Below, piece by piece: positions 1-9,823 of a DNA stretch of 64,000 bases. Origin of the DNA: Curtobacterium sp. MCBA15_012. GTDB taxonomy: Bacteria; Actinomycetota; Actinomycetes; Actinomycetales; Microbacteriaceae. Positions within the stretch are counted from its first letter, which is position 1, and each line of letters starts with the position of its first letter. The notes under the pieces were generated by a model. The model did no database searches and had not been told where the DNA came from. It saw only the letters and a program-made list of their open reading frames with translations. Position numbers and translations under genes: made by a program. The stretch covers positions 2,170,001-2,234,000 of the forward strand of contig NZ_CP126267.1 of the NCBI RefSeq assembly GCF_001864935.2, in the 5' to 3' direction.

Positions 1-27
1 GGGGCGTTCGGTGGTGCCGGGCGACGG

Positions 28-44
28 CAACAGCGTGACAGCGG
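28..44. repeat. left copy of 17-bp inverted repeat flanking ssrA
   Basis: CAACAGCGTGACAGCGG. Its exact reverse complement lies at 461-477, so the two copies bracket the tmRNA gene (62-439). Function unknown. Confidence 0.8.
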
Positions 45-61
45 ATCGGACGGTCGGCAGG

Positions 62-439
62 TGGTGGAGATGGGGGGAATCGAACCCCCGTCCATCGCTG
101 CAGTTCGACGTCTTCTACGGGCGTATCCGGATGATGCGTTCTGCTCGGCCCCGTCCTTTGCTACCGGCTTCTAGGACGACGGGCCCAGTCTCAGTGCAAG
201 TCCCACACGGCCCTGAGGCGCAACCGTGCAGCAAGTCCTCTGGATGACGCCGGAACTCAGGTTAGAAGACGATCACCTGGCCGACGGACTTCATGTGCTG
301 GGCTGCTTACGCAGCGAGAGCGAAGTCAGTGCGCTTGGAATTGGCACTTGTTGTTTTCCACGGATCGTTCACGAGATGACCGTGGGTCCTCGGCCCGCTT
401 CCCGTCGGCGCACAGGCAATGTCGAAACCGATCATCCCC
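62..439 (-). ncRNA. ssrA: tmRNA (transfer-messenger RNA)
   Basis: Rescues stalled ribosomes together with SmpB and adds a degradation tag to the nascent chain. On the minus strand the 5' end GGGGATG (439-433) pairs with CATCTCC (72-66), followed by an encoded ACCA end. The T-arm GGGGGTTCGATTCCCCC is intact. The tag frame runs 345-307 and reads ANSKRTDFALAA then TAA, the LAA-ending tag expected for protease delivery and close to other actinobacterial tags. smpB lies directly upstream on the same strand, the usual actinobacterial order. The exact 5' end is set by acceptor pairing only. An exact 17-bp inverted repeat flanks the gene. Confidence 0.96.
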
Positions 440-460
440 GTACAGGCCGAACCGAGCGAG

Positions 461-477
461 CCGCTGTCACGCTGTTG
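461..477. repeat. right copy of 17-bp inverted repeat flanking ssrA
   Basis: Exact reverse complement of 28-44. It lies about 22 nt upstream of the tmRNA 5' end, so it overlaps the expected ssrA promoter region. Confidence 0.8.
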
Positions 478-490
478 AGTTGCCAACGCT

Positions 491-557
491 CCCGGAGGAG
501 CGGTGCTCCCGGAGGAGCGGTGCTCCCGGAGGAGCGGTGCTCCCGGAGGAGCAGTCC
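491..557. repeat. four tandem 17-bp units between smpB and ssrA
   Basis: Unit GCTCCCGGAGGAGCGGT; the CCCGGAGGAG segment recurs at 491, 508, 525 and 542, exactly 17 nt apart. Each unit contains the small inverted repeat GCTCC/GGAGC, so the array could form serial hairpins. It sits downstream of the smpB stop and upstream of ssrA. Confidence 0.85.
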
Positions 558-592
558 CTCAGTCTAGACGACCGAGGGGTGGATTGTCACGG

Positions 593-1069
593 TCAGTCGC
601 CGAGCCGGTTGCGCGAGCGCATCGCCCGCTCGGCCTCGCGCTTGTCGGTCTTCTCGCGCAGGGTCTGGCGCTTGTCGAACTCGCGCTTGCCCTTCGCGAC
701 CGCGATCTCGACCTTGGCGCGTCCGTCGTGGAAGTAGATCTGCAGCGGCACGAGCGTGTAGCCACCCTGTGCCGTCTTGTGCGAGATCTTCACGATCTGC
801 TGCTTGTGCAGCAGGAGCTTCCGCTTGCGCCGGGGTGCGTGGTTGTTCCAGGTGCCCTCGGTGTACTCGGGGATGTGCACGGCGTCGAGCCACGCCTCGC
901 CCTTGTCGATGAACGCGTAGCCGTCGACGAGCGAGGCACGACCCTCACGCAGGGACTTCACCTCGGTGCCGGACAGCACCATGCCCGCCTCGTACGTGTC
1001 CTCGATGAGGTAGTCGTGGCGCGCGCGACGATTGGTCGCCACGATCTTCTCGCCGCGTTCCTTCGCCAT
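593..1069 (-). CDS. smpB: SsrA-binding protein SmpB
   Basis: Small OB-fold protein that binds the tRNA-like domain of tmRNA and carries it to stalled ribosomes. 158 aa, normal family length. It starts [20 protein letters not shown], contains the motifs [16 protein letters not shown] and GYAFI, and ends in a basic C-terminal tail. I chose ATG 1069 rather than an upstream in-frame start because a purine-rich ribosome site (GGAGGGAA) lies just before it and family members begin near this point. The partner tmRNA lies downstream at 62-439. Confidence 0.96.
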   Translation of the reverse strand: MAKERGEKIVATNRRARHDYLIEDTYEAGMVLSGTEVKSLREGRASLVDGYAFIDKGEAWLDAVHIPEYTEGTWNNHAPRRKRKLLLHKQQIVKISHKTAQGGYTLVPLQIYFHDGRAKVEIAVAKGKREFDKRQTLREKTDKREAERAMRSRNRLGD

Positions 1070-1242
1070 GGTGGTTCCCTCCGAACGGTCGCTGCCGGGG
1101 TGTCCCGACGGCACGACCGGTGCCGTGCTCTGCTCGCTGCCGGTGTGCAGCCCTACAGCCTAGTGAACACGGACGGGGCCGCGCACCTTCCTGGGCGTGT
1201 CCGCCCTGGCGCGTCGGTCCCGTCCGGGTGTCCGCAGGAGGA

Positions 1243-2157
1243 TCAGACGCGCAGGTACCGTCGGATCGCGATGGACGCTGAGACCCCGGCGAGCAGGACA
1301 CCGATGACGATGACCGCCGGGACGACCACGGCAGCGTCGCTCATGCCGATGAACGCCGTCCCGGAGAACCGTCGCGCCAGGTAGTTCCGCACGAAGAACC
1401 AGACGACCGCGGTGATCGCACCACCGGCGAGGACCGCCCCGATGGCCGCGGCGATCACCCCCTCGAGCACGAACGGTGTCTGGATGAACCGGTTCGACGC
1501 GCCGACCAGTCGCATGATCCCGAGTTCGCGGCGTCGACTGAACGCCGACAGCCGGATCGTCGTCGCGATGAGCAGCACCGCGGCGACGAGCATGAGCGAG
1601 GCGATGCCGATCGCGGTGTACGACGAGGCGTTGAGCAGGTTGAAGATCGGCTGCAGGTAGCCCCGCTGGTCGACCACGCTCTGCACGCCGGCGACCTTCG
1701 ACAGGCTCTCGACGAGGACGTCGGCCTGCGACGGGTTCTTCAGGTTCACCCAGAAGGTCTCGTTGAGGTACTCCGGCTTGACGAACTCCGTGGCGGGCGA
1801 GTCCTTGAACTGCTGCTTGAACCGGGTGAACGCCTGGTCCTGGTCCTCGTAGTAGGTCTTCTCGATGTATGGCTTGAGCGTCGACGAGTCGAGCTGTGCC
1901 TGCACCTGTTCGCGCTGGTCGTCGGTCGCCTTGGCGCCCGTGCAGTTGCCCGTGGTGTCGGTGTCGGTGCAGAGGTAGACCGCCACCTGGGCCCGGTCGT
2001 ACCAGTAGCCCTTCATCTGGTTGATCTGCATCTGCAGCAGGATCGCGGTGCCGACGAAGGTCAGTGAGATGAAGGTCACGAGGACGACCGACACGACCAT
2101 CGACGCGTTGCGCCGCAGGCCCGAGCCGACCTCGGACATGACGAGCCCGAGCCTCAT
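1243..2157 (-). CDS. ftsX: cell division protein FtsX
   Basis: Membrane subunit of the FtsEX ABC-type complex, which in other actinobacteria relays divisome state to extracellular peptidoglycan hydrolases (family knowledge). 304 aa. One membrane segment near residues 20-45 is followed by a large extracellular domain containing Cys-Thr-Asp-Thr-Asp and NCTGAK stretches. Three C-terminal membrane segments enclose a [14 protein letters not shown] motif typical of FtsX/MacB permeases. The ATG overlaps the ftsE stop by 4 nt (ATGA), so the two are translationally coupled. Confidence 0.96.
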   Translation of the reverse strand: MRLGLVMSEVGSGLRRNASMVVSVVLVTFISLTFVGTAILLQMQINQMKGYWYDRAQVAVYLCTDTDTTGNCTGAKATDDQREQVQAQLDSSTLKPYIEKTYYEDQDQAFTRFKQQFKDSPATEFVKPEYLNETFWVNLKNPSQADVLVESLSKVAGVQSVVDQRGYLQPIFNLLNASSYTAIGIASLMLVAAVLLIATTIRLSAFSRRRELGIMRLVGASNRFIQTPFVLEGVIAAAIGAVLAGGAITAVVWFFVRNYLARRFSGTAFIGMSDAAVVVPAVIVIGVLLAGVSASIAIRRYLRV

Positions 2158-2912
2158 CGGATGAGTCCCGGGATCGTCTGGATGCCCGTGGTGTTCGACA
2201 CCGCGGCGCTGCGCTGGACCGGGACCGCCTGGGTCTGGTACCCGCCCGACTGCTCGTCGCGCAGCACCGTGCCGTTCGACAGCTCGATGACCCGTCGCTG
2301 CATCTGGTTCACGATGCTGGCGTCGTGCGTCGCCATGAGCACGGTGGTGCCTCCCTGGTTGATGCGTTCGAGGAGCGCCATGATCCCGGCCGACGTGGTC
2401 GGGTCGAGGTTGCCGGTGGGCTCGTCGGCGAGCAGGACCGCCGGCTTGTTGACGACGGCGCGCGCGATCGCGACGCGCTGCTGCTCACCACCGGACAGCT
2501 CGTGCGGCATGCGCGTCGCCTTGCCGGCCAGGCCGACGAGCTTGAGCACGTCCGTCACGGCCTCGCTGATGAAGCCCTTGCTCTTGCCGATCACCTGCAG
2601 CGAGAACGCGACGTTGTCGAAGACGTTCTTGTTCGGCAGGAGACGGAAGTCCTGGAAGACGACGCCGAGGTTGCGCCGGAAGTACGGGACCTTGCGCGAC
2701 GACAGGGCACCGAGCCGCTGGCCGAGCACGTGGATCTGCCCGCGCGAGGGCTTCTCCTCCTTGAGCACGAGGCGCAGGAAGCTGGACTTGCCGGAACCGG
2801 ACGCGCCCACGAGGAAGACGAACTCCCCCTTGAGGATCTCGAGGGAGACGTCGTCGAGCGCCGGACTCGGGTTGCCCGAGTAGACCTTGGTGACCTGGTC
2901 GAATTTGATCAT
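2154..2912 (-). CDS. ftsE: cell division ATP-binding protein FtsE
   Basis: Cytoplasmic ATPase of FtsEX. 252 aa: Walker [10 protein letters not shown] at about residues 36-44, Q-loop VVFQDFR, ABC signature LSGGEQQR at about 139-146, Walker B LLADEP at about 160-165. The C-terminal ~30 residues extend past the conserved ABC core. A -10-like TACCCT lies 9 nt before the ATG, so the ftsEX mRNA probably has an almost absent leader. Confidence 0.97.
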   Translation of the reverse strand: MIKFDQVTKVYSGNPSPALDDVSLEILKGEFVFLVGASGSGKSSFLRLVLKEEKPSRGQIHVLGQRLGALSSRKVPYFRRNLGVVFQDFRLLPNKNVFDNVAFSLQVIGKSKGFISEAVTDVLKLVGLAGKATRMPHELSGGEQQRVAIARAVVNKPAVLLADEPTGNLDPTTSAGIMALLERINQGGTTVLMATHDASIVNQMQRRVIELSNGTVLRDEQSGGYQTQAVPVQRSAAVSNTTGIQTIPGLIR

Positions 2913-2921
2913 GACCGGATC

Positions 2922-2927
2922 AGGGTA
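2922..2927 (-). promoter_or_regulatory. -10-like box of ftsEX
   Basis: TACCCT on the minus strand ends 9 nt before the ftsE ATG. No clear -35. Confidence 0.45.
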
Positions 2928-2984
2928 GGTCGGCCGGACCGGAAGTCAACCGAGGCGCGCGGCTCAGCTCCCCCACGAGGACGC

Positions 2985-4094
2985 TCAGGAATCGCCGCCC
3001 TGCTTGCGCCAGCGGATGCCCGCGTTGATGAAGCCGTCGAGGTCGCCGTCGAAGACCGCGGACGGGTTGTTGACCTCGTGCTCGCTCCGGAGGTCCTTGA
3101 CCATCTGGTACGGCGCCAGCACGTAGGAGCGGATCTGGTCGCCCCAGCTCGCCGTGATGTTGCCGGCGAGCTCCTTCTTCTTCGCGTTCTCCTCCTCCTT
3201 CTTCAGGAGCAGCAGGCGCGACTGCAGGACCCGCATGGCCGCGGCGCGGTTCTGGATCTGCGACTTCTCGTTCTGCATCGAGACGACGGTGCCGGTCGGG
3301 ATGTGGGTCAGGCGGACCGCGGAGTCGGTCGTGTTGACCGACTGCCCACCGGGGCCGGAGGACCGGAAGACGTCGACCCGGATGTCGTTCTCGGGGATGT
3401 CGATGACCTCGGTCTCGGGCATGAGCGGGATGACCTCGACCGCGGCGAACGACGTCTGGCGCTTGCCGGCCGCGCCGAACGGCGACATCCGCACGAGGCG
3501 GTGCGTGCCGGCCTCGACGGACAGGGTGCCGAAGGCGTGCGGCGCGTCGACCTCGAACGTGGCCGACTTGATCCCGGCTTCCTCGGCGTAGGAGGTGTCC
3601 ATCACGGTGGTCTTGTAGCCGTGCTGCTCGGCGTACCGGAGGTACATGCGCAGGAGCATCTCGGCGAAGTCGGCGGCGTCGACACCACCCGCCCCGGCAC
3701 GGATCGTGATGACCGCCGGACGGTCGTCGTACTCGCCGTCGAGGAGGGTCTGCACCTCGAGGTCGCCCATGGTCTTCTGGATCGCCTTGAGCTCGGCCTG
3801 GGCCTCGACCGCGGACTCCTCGTCGTCGGCCTCGTTCGCCATCTCGACCAGGACCTCGAGGTCGTCGATGCGCTGCTCGGTGTCGGTGATCTTGCGCAGT
3901 GCCGCCTGGCGGTGGGACAGCGCACTCGTCACCTGCTGCGCGTGCTCGACGTCGTCCCACAGGTCGGGGGCGCCCGCCTGCTCGCTGAGTTCGGCGATCT
4001 CCTGCTGCAGGCGGTCGACGTCGACCACCGAGCGGATGTTGCCGAACGTCTCGCGGAGGGAGGAGAGCTGCTCGGAGAAGTCCAGTTCGACCAT
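2985..4094 (-). CDS. prfB: peptide chain release factor 2
   Basis: Reads UGA and UAA stop codons and triggers peptidyl-tRNA hydrolysis. 369 aa. The stop-codon recognition tripeptide SPF is at 204-206 and the catalytic GGQ at 249-251 ([10 protein letters not shown]). The frame is continuous; the programmed +1 frameshift of many RF2 genes is absent. TAGGAT ends 8 nt before the ATG with no Shine-Dalgarno site, which suggests a leaderless mRNA. It lies upstream of ftsEX on the same strand, as in other actinobacteria. Confidence 0.97.
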   Translation of the reverse strand: MVELDFSEQLSSLRETFGNIRSVVDVDRLQQEIAELSEQAGAPDLWDDVEHAQQVTSALSHRQAALRKITDTEQRIDDLEVLVEMANEADDEESAVEAQAELKAIQKTMGDLEVQTLLDGEYDDRPAVITIRAGAGGVDAADFAEMLLRMYLRYAEQHGYKTTVMDTSYAEEAGIKSATFEVDAPHAFGTLSVEAGTHRLVRMSPFGAAGKRQTSFAAVEVIPLMPETEVIDIPENDIRVDVFRSSGPGGQSVNTTDSAVRLTHIPTGTVVSMQNEKSQIQNRAAAMRVLQSRLLLLKKEEENAKKKELAGNITASWGDQIRSYVLAPYQMVKDLRSEHEVNNPSAVFDGDLDGFINAGIRWRKQGGDS

Positions 4095-4102
4095 GGTGCC
4101 CG

Positions 4103-4108
4103 ATCCTA
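4103..4108 (-). promoter_or_regulatory. -10-like box of prfB (leaderless)
   Basis: TAGGAT on the minus strand, 8 nt before the start codon; no ribosome site between. Confidence 0.5.
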
Positions 4109-4202
4109 CCGGTGCGCACCGGCCCGGAGGCCCGCCCCACCTCCGCCTGTGGACTGGCGCCCGCTCCGCGGCGGCTGTGGAGGACGGAGGCCGCCTCCCG
4201 AG

Positions 4203-4228
4203 CGTGCGCGGCCGAGCAGCCGCGCACG
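4203..4228 (-). terminator. hairpin downstream of the cysteine desulfurase
   Basis: Perfect 10-bp stem CGTGCGCGGC/GCCGCGCACG with a 6-nt loop, 11 nt past the stop of the gene ending at 4239. No T-run, as is common in high-GC genomes. Confidence 0.55.
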
Positions 4229-4238
4229 GCGCGGCGGA

Positions 4239-5450
4239 TCAGCGGCCGAGGAGCGGCGCGCGCGACGCCATCCCGGCAGCACCGGCCCGCGCGACCGCGT
4301 CCGGCAGCGCCGCGAGGAACGCGTCGACGTCGGCCTCGGTCGAGGTGTGCCCGAGCGTGATCCGCAGTGCCCCGCGCGCGTCCTGCTCGTCGAGGCCCAT
4401 CGCGAGGAGCACGTGCGACGCCTCGGGCACGCCGGCCTGGCAGGCGGACCCGGTGGACACGGCGACCCCGGCGGCGTCGAGGAGGAACAGCAGCGAGTCG
4501 CCCTCGCACCCGGGGAACGTGAAGTGCGCGTTGCCCGGCAGCCGGTCCACCGGGTCGCCCATGAGCACCGCCGAGGGCACCGCAGCCACCACCCCGGCGA
4601 CGAGTCGGTCCCGCAGCGCGGTGACGTCGGCGTGCGGGGTCCCCGCCGCGACGCCGAACGCGGCGGCCGACGGCGCGTCCTGCGTCCCGCTGCGCACCTG
4701 GCGCTGCTGGCCACCGCCGTGGATGAGCGGTTCGACGGTCGAGCCGCGGCCGAGCACGAGCGCCCCGATGCCGACCGGTCCCCCGACCTTGTGCGCGGAG
4801 ACGCTCAGCGCGTCGAGGCCGGACGCGCGGAACGACACCGGGACCTGCCCGTAGGCGGCGACCGCGTCGCTGTGCACGGGCACGCCGGCGGCGTGCGCGA
4901 GCGCGACGATCCGGTCCACCGGCTGCAGGGTGCCCACCTCGTTGTTCGCCCACAGGAACGTGACCAGCGCGACGTCGTCGGCGGCGGCGAGTCGCGCCTC
5001 CAGGCCGGCGAGGTCGACGCGACCCTGCGCGTCCAACGGGACCACGTCGACGACCGCGCCCTCGTGTCGCTCGAGCCACTCGACGGTGTCGACCGTCGCG
5101 TGGTGCTCGCCGGCGGGGACGACGATGCGCGGACGGGGGCGGTCCTGCTGACGCGCCCAGTACATGCCCTTGACGGCGAGGTTGATGCTCTCGGTGCCGC
5201 CGGAGGTGAAGACGACCTCGACCGGCTCGGCGTCGAGCGAGCGGGCGACGGCCGCGCGGCCGTCCTCGAGCAGCATCTTCGCGCGCTGGCCCGCGCTGTG
5301 GATCGACGACGGGTTGCCGACGGTGCCGAGCGCGGCCGTGAAGGCGGCGAGCGCCTCGGGCAGCATCGGCGTGGTCGCGGCGTGGTCGAGGTAGACCGGC
5401 GCGCGGCCTGGCCGGTCTGGCCGGTCGGGCCGGTCGTTCTTCTCGGGCAT
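4239..5450 (-). CDS. cysteine desulfurase (NifS/IscS family)
   Basis: PLP enzyme that converts cysteine to alanine plus a protein-bound persulfide for Fe-S cluster and tRNA thiolation. 403 aa. N-terminal YLDHAATTP motif; FTSGGTESINLA phosphate loop; His116 in GEHHAT; PLP lysine Lys221 in SAHKVGG; active-site Cys337 in STGSACQAG (IscS-like short loop). Residues 6-16 (RPDRPDRPGR type) come from a small tandem 9-mer in the DNA. It diverges from glgX. Its usual actinobacterial partner mnmA is not next to it here, so which sulfur acceptor it serves cannot be told. Confidence 0.93.
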   Translation of the reverse strand: MPEKNDRPDRPDRPGRAPVYLDHAATTPMLPEALAAFTAALGTVGNPSSIHSAGQRAKMLLEDGRAAVARSLDAEPVEVVFTSGGTESINLAVKGMYWARQQDRPRPRIVVPAGEHHATVDTVEWLERHEGAVVDVVPLDAQGRVDLAGLEARLAAADDVALVTFLWANNEVGTLQPVDRIVALAHAAGVPVHSDAVAAYGQVPVSFRASGLDALSVSAHKVGGPVGIGALVLGRGSTVEPLIHGGGQQRQVRSGTQDAPSAAAFGVAAGTPHADVTALRDRLVAGVVAAVPSAVLMGDPVDRLPGNAHFTFPGCEGDSLLFLLDAAGVAVSTGSACQAGVPEASHVLLAMGLDEQDARGALRITLGHTSTEADVDAFLAALPDAVARAGAAGMASRAPLLGR

Positions 5451-5476
5451 CGGGCACCCCCTGGTCGAGCGGTTCC

Positions 5477-5502
5477 AGGATACCCGCGCGGCCTCGTACC
5501 CT
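5477..5502. promoter_or_regulatory. divergent promoters, cysteine desulfurase / glgX
   Basis: Minus-strand TATCCT (5482-5477) serves the desulfurase. Plus-strand TACCCT (5497-5502) ends 7 nt before the glgX GTG, predicting a leaderless glgX mRNA. Confidence 0.5.
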
Positions 5503-5509
5503 GGGTGCC

Positions 5510-7591
5510 GTGCACGAGACCGCGACCGACGAGACCCCCGGCTTCCGCCTCGGCGACGACGGACCGCGGTTCTCGGTCCGGTCCGCCTCGGCGACCTCCG
5601 TCACCCTCGTGGTGCAGCGCACCGGTGGTGCGGAGCCGGTGCGCTTCGCGCTCGAGCGCGCCGGCGGCAGCGACCGGTGGTCCGCCCCGACGCCCGGCGT
5701 GGTGCCGGGCGACCGCTACCACCTGCTGGCGGACGGCCCGACCGCGCCGCGGCACGACTTCGACCCGCACCGGCCGCTGCTCGACCCGTACGCGCGCGGC
5801 ATCGTCCCGGTGGACCCGACCGACGGGGTCGGCGGCACCGGGCAGCGCGCGGCGACCGCCCAGCGCTGGACGTCCGAGGTCGTCGACGACGCCTTCGACT
5901 GGGGCGGCGTCGTCAAGCCGGTCGTGCCGCTCGACCGGGTCGTCGTGTACGAGGCGAACGTGCGCACCCTCACCGCCGCGAACCCGCACGTCCCCGAACA
6001 CCTGCGCGGGACCTACGCCGGGGTCGCGCACCCGAGCACGATCGCGCACCTGCACCGCATCGGGGTGACGACCCTCGAGCTGCTCCCCGTGCACGCCTTC
6101 GACACCGAGGGGTGGCTCCGTGCCGCCGGCCGCGAGAACGCCTGGGGCTACAACTCGCTCGGCTTCTTCGCCCCGCACGCCGCCCACGCCTCCGCCGACG
6201 CCCGGGCGGCCGGCGCCTCGGCGGTCCTGCGCGAGTTCAAGGGCATGGTCCGGCTGCTCCACGAGGCCGGGATCCAGGTCGTGCTCGACGTCGTCTACAA
6301 CCACACCGCCGAGGAGGGCGTCGGCGGTCCGACCACGTCGCTCCGCGGGATCGACGGTCCGCGCCACTACCGGTGGACCGAGGACGGCAGCAGCCACCAC
6401 GACACGACGGGCTGCGGCAACACCCTCGACACCTCGGTGGGCGCGACCGCCGACCTCGTGGTCGACAGCCTGCGGTACTGGGCGCGCGAGGTGCAGGTCG
6501 ACGGCTTCCGCTTCGACCTGATGGCGGCGCTCGCCCGTGACGCGCAGCACGTCTTCGACGCGGACCACCCGCTGCTCGAACGGATCCGGCGGCACCCCGA
6601 CCTGCAGGACGTGCTCGTCGTCGCCGAGCCGTGGGACGTCGGCCCGGACGGCTGGCGCACCGGTGCGTTCGGCGCGCGGACGAGCGAGTGGAACGACGGC
6701 TTCCGTGACACGGTCCGGCAGTTCTGGTTGGGCGACATCGCCGAGGAGCGCCGCAACGGTGCCCCGCGGGCGGGCATCGGCGCGCTCGCCGGGGTGCTCA
6801 CGGGGTCCCGGCACCTGTTCGGCCCGGAGCGTGGTCCGCTCGCGAGCGTCAACTTCGTCACGGCGCACGACGGCTTCACCCTGCTCGACCTGGTGTCGCA
6901 CGACCGCAAGCACAACGAGGCGAACGGCGAGGACGGCCGCGACGGCTCCGACGACAACCGCTCGTTCAACCACGGGATCGAGGGCGACACCGCCGACCGT
7001 GGCGTCCGCGCCGCCCGGGGCCGCTCGATGCGGAACCTCGTGGGCACCCTCATGCTCGCCGCGGGCGTGCCGATGCTCACGGCCGGCGACGACCGCAGCC
7101 GCACCCAGCACGGCAACAACAACGCGTACGTCGTCTCCGGTGACCTGACCCCCGTCGACTGGTCGGACGACGAGGACGCCGAGTCGATGACCGAGGTCGT
7201 CGCCGCACTGGCGCGTCTGCGTGCCGCGCACCCCGCGCTCCGTCCCACGCGGTTCGGGGTCGAGGGGCAGGAGACGCCCGGCGCGACCCGGATGTCCTGG
7301 TACGGCCCCGACGGTCGTCCGATGACCCCGGAGGGCTGGGACCAACCGATCCACCGTGCGGTGCAGTACTACGCCGAGTCGACGCCCGAGCACGAGCCGT
7401 CCGACCGGGTGCTCGTCGTGGTGCACGGCAGCGGACGGACCCGGGACCTGACGCTGCCGGTCCGCGAGGACGTCCTCGGGTACCGCCTCGCCTGGTCGAG
7501 CGAGAAGCACCGCGACCACGAGCGGCTGCGGCCGGCGGGACAGGTCTTCACCGCGTACGGGCCGGGCATCCACGTGTTCGAGGTCGCGTAG
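5510..7591 (+). CDS. glgX: glycogen debranching enzyme GlgX
   Basis: Isoamylase-type GH13 enzyme that removes alpha-1,6 branches from phosphorylase-limit glycogen. 693 aa: N-terminal CBM48-like domain (about 10-110), then a GH13 barrel with Asp336 (DGFRFDL, nucleophile), Glu373 (VVAEPWDVG, acid/base) and Asp454 (VTAHDGF, transition-state stabiliser). The TQHGNNNAY and TTGCGNTLD motifs mark GlgX/TreX rather than other GH13 members. The GTG start lies 7 nt after a TACCCT box with no ribosome site. First gene of the glucan cluster, but separated from glgE by a long palindromic terminator. Confidence 0.94.
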   Translation: MHETATDETPGFRLGDDGPRFSVRSASATSVTLVVQRTGGAEPVRFALERAGGSDRWSAPTPGVVPGDRYHLLADGPTAPRHDFDPHRPLLDPYARGIVPVDPTDGVGGTGQRAATAQRWTSEVVDDAFDWGGVVKPVVPLDRVVVYEANVRTLTAANPHVPEHLRGTYAGVAHPSTIAHLHRIGVTTLELLPVHAFDTEGWLRAAGRENAWGYNSLGFFAPHAAHASADARAAGASAVLREFKGMVRLLHEAGIQVVLDVVYNHTAEEGVGGPTTSLRGIDGPRHYRWTEDGSSHHDTTGCGNTLDTSVGATADLVVDSLRYWAREVQVDGFRFDLMAALARDAQHVFDADHPLLERIRRHPDLQDVLVVAEPWDVGPDGWRTGAFGARTSEWNDGFRDTVRQFWLGDIAEERRNGAPRAGIGALAGVLTGSRHLFGPERGPLASVNFVTAHDGFTLLDLVSHDRKHNEANGEDGRDGSDDNRSFNHGIEGDTADRGVRAARGRSMRNLVGTLMLAAGVPMLTAGDDRSRTQHGNNNAYVVSGDLTPVDWSDDEDAESMTEVVAALARLRAAHPALRPTRFGVEGQETPGATRMSWYGPDGRPMTPEGWDQPIHRAVQYYAESTPEHEPSDRVLVVVHGSGRTRDLTLPVREDVLGYRLAWSSEKHRDHERLRPAGQVFTAYGPGIHVFEVA

Positions 7592-7661
7592 GGCGCACGT
7601 CCGCCCGGCTCGGGTCGGGCATCGGGCGCCCTGGTCCGGCCTGTCGGCCGGCGGCCGCCCA

Positions 7662-7715
7662 GGGGGCGGACGGGAGGCCCGTGGCGGGCCCGCCACGGGC
7701 CTCCCGTCCGCCCCC
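7662..7715. terminator. perfect 54-bp palindrome after glgX
   Basis: Two 27-nt arms with no loop and no mismatch. It contains the CGGGAGGCCCG core shared with other gene ends in the window. It lies 70 nt past glgX and 107 nt before glgE, so it should separate the two transcripts. Confidence 0.75.
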
Positions 7716-7809
7716 GTGGTCGCGTCCGCGCGCTTCCTCCACAGAGGGCGCGGCGCGCCCGGTCGTGCACAGAGCGCGTCTTCCGGGGAACGCCGGTCCG
7801 CCAGCCGGG

Positions 7810-7815
7810 TAGCGT
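7810..7815 (+). promoter_or_regulatory. -10-like box of glgE (leaderless)
   Basis: TAGCGT ends 7 nt before the glgE GTG; no Shine-Dalgarno site. Confidence 0.45.
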
Positions 7816-7822
7816 CGGCTCC

Positions 7823-9823
7823 GTGGCCACTGCAGACCGACCCCGCCGACCGAAGATCGGGCGCATCCCGATCACCCAGCTCGCTCCGACGACCCCGAAC
7901 GGGTTCCCGTCGAAGGCCTTCGACGGCGAGGTGATCACGTTCGGTGCGACCGTCTTCCGCGAGGGCCACGGCGTGATCGGTGCCGACCTGGTCCTCGAAC
8001 GACCCGACGGCGGCACCCGCACCGTCCCGATGACGCTCGTCGCCGCCGGGACCGACCGGTACGAGGCGACCGTGCAGGTCGACCACACCGGGGTGTGGAC
8101 GTGGCACGTCGAGTCCTACTCCGACGACTGGGCCACCTGGCTGCACGCCGCGCGGTTGAAGATCGCCGCGGGCGTCGACACCGAGGCGACGCTGCTCGAC
8201 GGCGCAGCCCTGCTCGACCGCCTCGCCGCCGAGACCGACTCGACCGCGGCCGTCCGCGCCGCCGAGCAGGTGCGCGACACCGCCCTCGAGCCGACGGAAC
8301 GCCTGGCGGCCGTCGACGACGCCCGGATCACCGGCGAGGTCGAGGACAGCCCCCTGACCTCGCTCCGCACGCACTCCCCCACCCAGCTGCTCGACGTCGA
8401 GCGCACCCGTGCGGGCGTCGGCGCCTGGTACGAGTTCTTCCCCCGCAGCGAGGGTGCCCGCAAGAACGCCGACGGCTCGTGGAAGAGCGGGGACTTCCGC
8501 ACCGCGGCCCGTCGCCTGCCGGCGGTCGCCCGCATGGGCTTCGACGTCGTGTACCTCCCCCCGATCCACCCGATCGGCACGACCGCGCGCAAGGGACCGA
8601 ACAACACCCTGACGCCGGGACCGAACGACCCGGGCAGCCCGTGGGCGATCGGGGCGCCCGAGGGGGGCCACGACGCGATCCACCCGGACCTCGGGACCGA
8701 GGACGACTTCCGCGACTTCGTCGAGACGGCGAAGAACACCGGCATGGAGGTCGCGCTCGACTTCGCGCTGCAGTGCTCCCCCGACCACCCCTGGGTCGAG
8801 CAGCACCCGGAGTGGTTCACGGTCCGGGCCGACGGCTCCATCGCGACCGCCGAGAACCCCCCGAAGCGCTACCAGGACATCTACCCGATCCAGTTCGACT
8901 CCGACCCCGAGGGGATCGTCGCCGAGGTGCTGCGCGTGCTGCGCCACTGGATGACCTTCGGCATCCGCATCTTCCGCGTGGACAACCCGCACACCAAGCC
9001 GCTGTGGTTCTGGGAGCGGGTCATCCGCGAGGTCCGCGACGAGCACCCCGACACGGTGTTCCTCGCCGAGGCGTTCACCCGCCCGGCGATGATGCGCGCC
9101 CTGGCCGAGGTCGGGTTCCAGCAGTCCTACTCGTACTTCACCTGGCGCAACACCAAGGAGGAGATCGAGGACTACTTCGACGAGCTCAGCCACGAGACGA
9201 GCGCCTACCTGCGCCCGAACCTCTTCGTGAACACGCCGGACATCCTCACCGAGTACCTGCAGTTCGGCGGTCGGGCGGGCTACAAGGTGCGCGCGGCCCT
9301 CGCGGCCACCGGGGCGCCGACCTGGGGCATGTACTCCGGCTACGAGCTCTTCGAGGACGTCGCCCGTCCCGGCTCCGAGGAGAACATCGACAACGAGAAG
9401 TACGAGTACAAGCCGCGCGACTTCGCCCTCGCCGAGGCCGAGGGGGCGAGCCTCGCGCCCTACGTGACGATGCTCAACCGCTTCCGTCAGGCGCACCCGG
9501 CACTGCGGCAGCTGCGCAACCTGCACGTGCACAGCGCCGAGGACCCGGCGATCGTCGTCTACTCGAAGCACCTGCCCGGCGAGTTCATCCGGTCCGGCCG
9601 TGCCGACACCGTGATCGTCGTGGCGAACGTCGACCCGCACTCCGCGCGCGAGACGACCGTGCACCTCGACCTGGCCGCCCTGGGCCTGCCGACCGAGCAG
9701 GCGTTCGACGTCCGCGACGTCGTCACCGGCCAGCGTTGGGTCTGGGGTTCGTCGAACTACGTCCGCCTGGACGCCTTCCAGGAGCCCGTGCACCTGCTCG
9801 TCGTGGAAGGACCGCACCGATGA
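7823..9823 (+). CDS. glgE: maltosyltransferase GlgE (alpha-1,4-glucan:maltose-1-phosphate)
   Basis: Transfers maltose from alpha-maltose-1-phosphate to growing alpha-1,4-glucan chains; GH13 subfamily 3. 666 aa. Start motif [14 protein letters not shown]; nucleophile Asp387 in [12 protein letters not shown]; acid/base Glu416 in [21 protein letters not shown] and [10 protein letters not shown] loops, all characteristic of GlgE. GTG start seven nt after TAGCGT, likely leaderless. Its TGA overlaps the glgB ATG (ATGA), so glgE and glgB are coupled. The maltose-1-phosphate makers TreS-Pep2, often placed between these genes in relatives, are missing from this locus. Confidence 0.96.
   Translation: MATADRPRRPKIGRIPITQLAPTTPNGFPSKAFDGEVITFGATVFREGHGVIGADLVLERPDGGTRTVPMTLVAAGTDRYEATVQVDHTGVWTWHVESYSDDWATWLHAARLKIAAGVDTEATLLDGAALLDRLAAETDSTAAVRAAEQVRDTALEPTERLAAVDDARITGEVEDSPLTSLRTHSPTQLLDVERTRAGVGAWYEFFPRSEGARKNADGSWKSGDFRTAARRLPAVARMGFDVVYLPPIHPIGTTARKGPNNTLTPGPNDPGSPWAIGAPEGGHDAIHPDLGTEDDFRDFVETAKNTGMEVALDFALQCSPDHPWVEQHPEWFTVRADGSIATAENPPKRYQDIYPIQFDSDPEGIVAEVLRVLRHWMTFGIRIFRVDNPHTKPLWFWERVIREVRDEHPDTVFLAEAFTRPAMMRALAEVGFQQSYSYFTWRNTKEEIEDYFDELSHETSAYLRPNLFVNTPDILTEYLQFGGRAGYKVRAALAATGAPTWGMYSGYELFEDVARPGSEENIDNEKYEYKPRDFALAEAEGASLAPYVTMLNRFRQAHPALRQLRNLHVHSAEDPAIVVYSKHLPGEFIRSGRADTVIVVANVDPHSARETTVHLDLAALGLPTEQAFDVRDVVTGQRWVWGSSNYVRLDAFQEPVHLLVVEGPHR

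Noticed and set aside
2985..4094. Programmed frameshift in prfB
   Set aside because: The reading frame is uninterrupted from ATG to stop; no internal UGA with a slippery CUU is needed.
8095..9819. Upstream extension of the glgB frame through glgE
   Set aside because: The extension is an out-of-frame reading of glgE. The ATGA overlap at 9820 and the GlgB domain layout place the start there.
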